This document shows, piece after piece, positions 63,573 through 64,000 of a stretch of 64,000 nt of DNA; within the stretch, counting starts at the first letter, position 1, and the number at the start of each line of letters is the position of its first letter. Source of the stretch: CAVWCQ01 sp963753545 (lineage in GTDB: Bacteria; Chloroflexota; Anaerolineae; Aggregatilineales; Aggregatilineaceae); contig CAVWCQ010000008.1 in the NCBI GenBank assembly GCA_963753545.1, forward strand, positions 2,914,001-2,978,000, in the 5' to 3' direction. The notes beneath the pieces were generated by a model that saw nothing but the letters and a program-made list of their open reading frames with translations, was not told the origin of the DNA and did not search any database. Both the position numbers and the translations under genes were made by a program.

Positions 63573-64000
63573 ATGGGAACGATAACTAATACACCAACGC
63601 AGTCGAGGGTGCCCCAACAAGTTAAGACGATTGGGAGACAGGCACTCGTTTTTATCTTTCGCTTTCAAAGTTTCTTTGGCCTGATTATTGTTTTTCTGCT
63701 TGCCATTTATTACTCACCGATCCGCAACGGCGAAAACCTTTTCCTGAGCCAGCGCAATTTGAGCAACGTGACGCGTGACGTGGCAGAGACCGGCATTCTC
63801 GCCACCGGGCAAATTCTGGTGATCCTCATCGCCGGGATTGACCTGTCGGTTGGCTCAGTGGTGGCCCTGACGGCGACAACAACGGCGCTGCTGCTGATGC
63901 GCTCGCAGACGATCCACATCCCGCTGATCGGGGAAGCTTTGTCCTGTCGCACCTATCCGCTGAAGAAGCGATTCTACTTACGCTGGGGCTGGGTTTGTTC
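63573..64000 (+). CDS. Ribose-type ABC transporter permease, N-terminal fragment
   Basis: The gene starts at 63573, two bases after the ATPase stop, and runs off the window. The visible part has a polar start, the membrane segment FFGLIIVFLLAIYYSP, and ETGILATGQILVILIAGIDL followed by SVGSVVALTATTTAL. That is the hallmark loop and helix of RbsC-type permeases. The reading near 63940 (GEALSCRTYPLKK) looks wrong. Adding one T to the run gives GEAFVLSHLSAEEAILLTLG, so one more frameshift is likely. Confidence 0.82.
   Translation, partial: MGTITNTPTQSRVPQQVKTIGRQALVFIFRFQSFFGLIIVFLLAIYYSPIRNGENLFLSQRNLSNVTRDVAETGILATGQILVILIAGIDLSVGSVVALTATTTALLLMRSQTIHIPLIGEALSCRTYPLKKRFYLRWGWVC

Overview
The window looks like chromosomal DNA of a free-living, heterotrophic bacterium, most plausibly a Chloroflexota (Anaerolineae-type) member. 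That placement is an inference from gene content and style: tandem SH3 and TolB-propeller surface proteins, PAS/GAF kinases, GH4 and ROK sugar operons, a DIP1984-family protein and a fused xanthine dehydrogenase. No rRNA, tRNA, CRISPR array, insertion sequence or phage gene was recognised, so taxonomy is not proven.

Layout. 1-7.6 kb: the tail of a DapA-family aldolase, a DIP1984-family gene, a secreted five-repeat SH3 protein, an alpha/beta hydrolase, a MetE-like protein, endonuclease III, an MpaB-type oxygenase-like protein, and a small PD-(D/E)XK-like protein followed by an AT-rich gap. 7.6-16.1 kb: one giant exported repeat protein of about 2,840 residues, with a membrane anchor, calcium-type DGDGV repeats, about 60 two-cysteine repeats, four copies of an unassigned domain, and a C-terminal TolB-like propeller. 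16.2-25.2 kb: a PEP-synthase/rifampicin-phosphotransferase-like enzyme with two stand-alone receivers, a SulP-STAS-cNMP transporter, and a PAS/GAF histidine kinase with its OmpR-type regulator. 25.2-27.2 kb: a single polypeptide joining a GHMP sugar kinase to a GalU-type nucleotidyltransferase.

27.4-36.3 kb: a BMP-type (nucleoside/purine) ABC importer followed by FAD and fused [2Fe-2S]/molybdopterin xanthine-dehydrogenase-type subunits, read as a purine uptake and oxidation locus with a structured leader between the two halves. 36.3-47 kb: carA-carB (minus) divergent from gltB-gltD (plus), both part of glutamine nitrogen metabolism. 47.4-55.2 kb: a minus-strand operon of ROK regulator, two GH4 6-phospho-glycosidases, a BadF-type sugar kinase, a sugar-binding protein and two permeases, with no ATPase. 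55.4-60.7 kb: a DUF2264 protein, a NarL-type two-component pair, a SnoaL-SDR fusion and a QueA-like protein. 60.7-64 kb: a LacI regulator with a perfect palindromic operator next to a TTGACA promoter, then a ribose-type ABC ATPase and the start of its permease.

A caution governs the whole annotation. At least 22 single-base indels interrupt otherwise intact, conserved genes, including carB (three), gltB (two) and a ribose-type ATPase (three). Most lie in or next to short runs of one base. The density, and the damage to core genes, point to uncorrected sequencing error rather than gene decay. I therefore annotate each such locus as one gene across its full span and give the approximate frameshift site.
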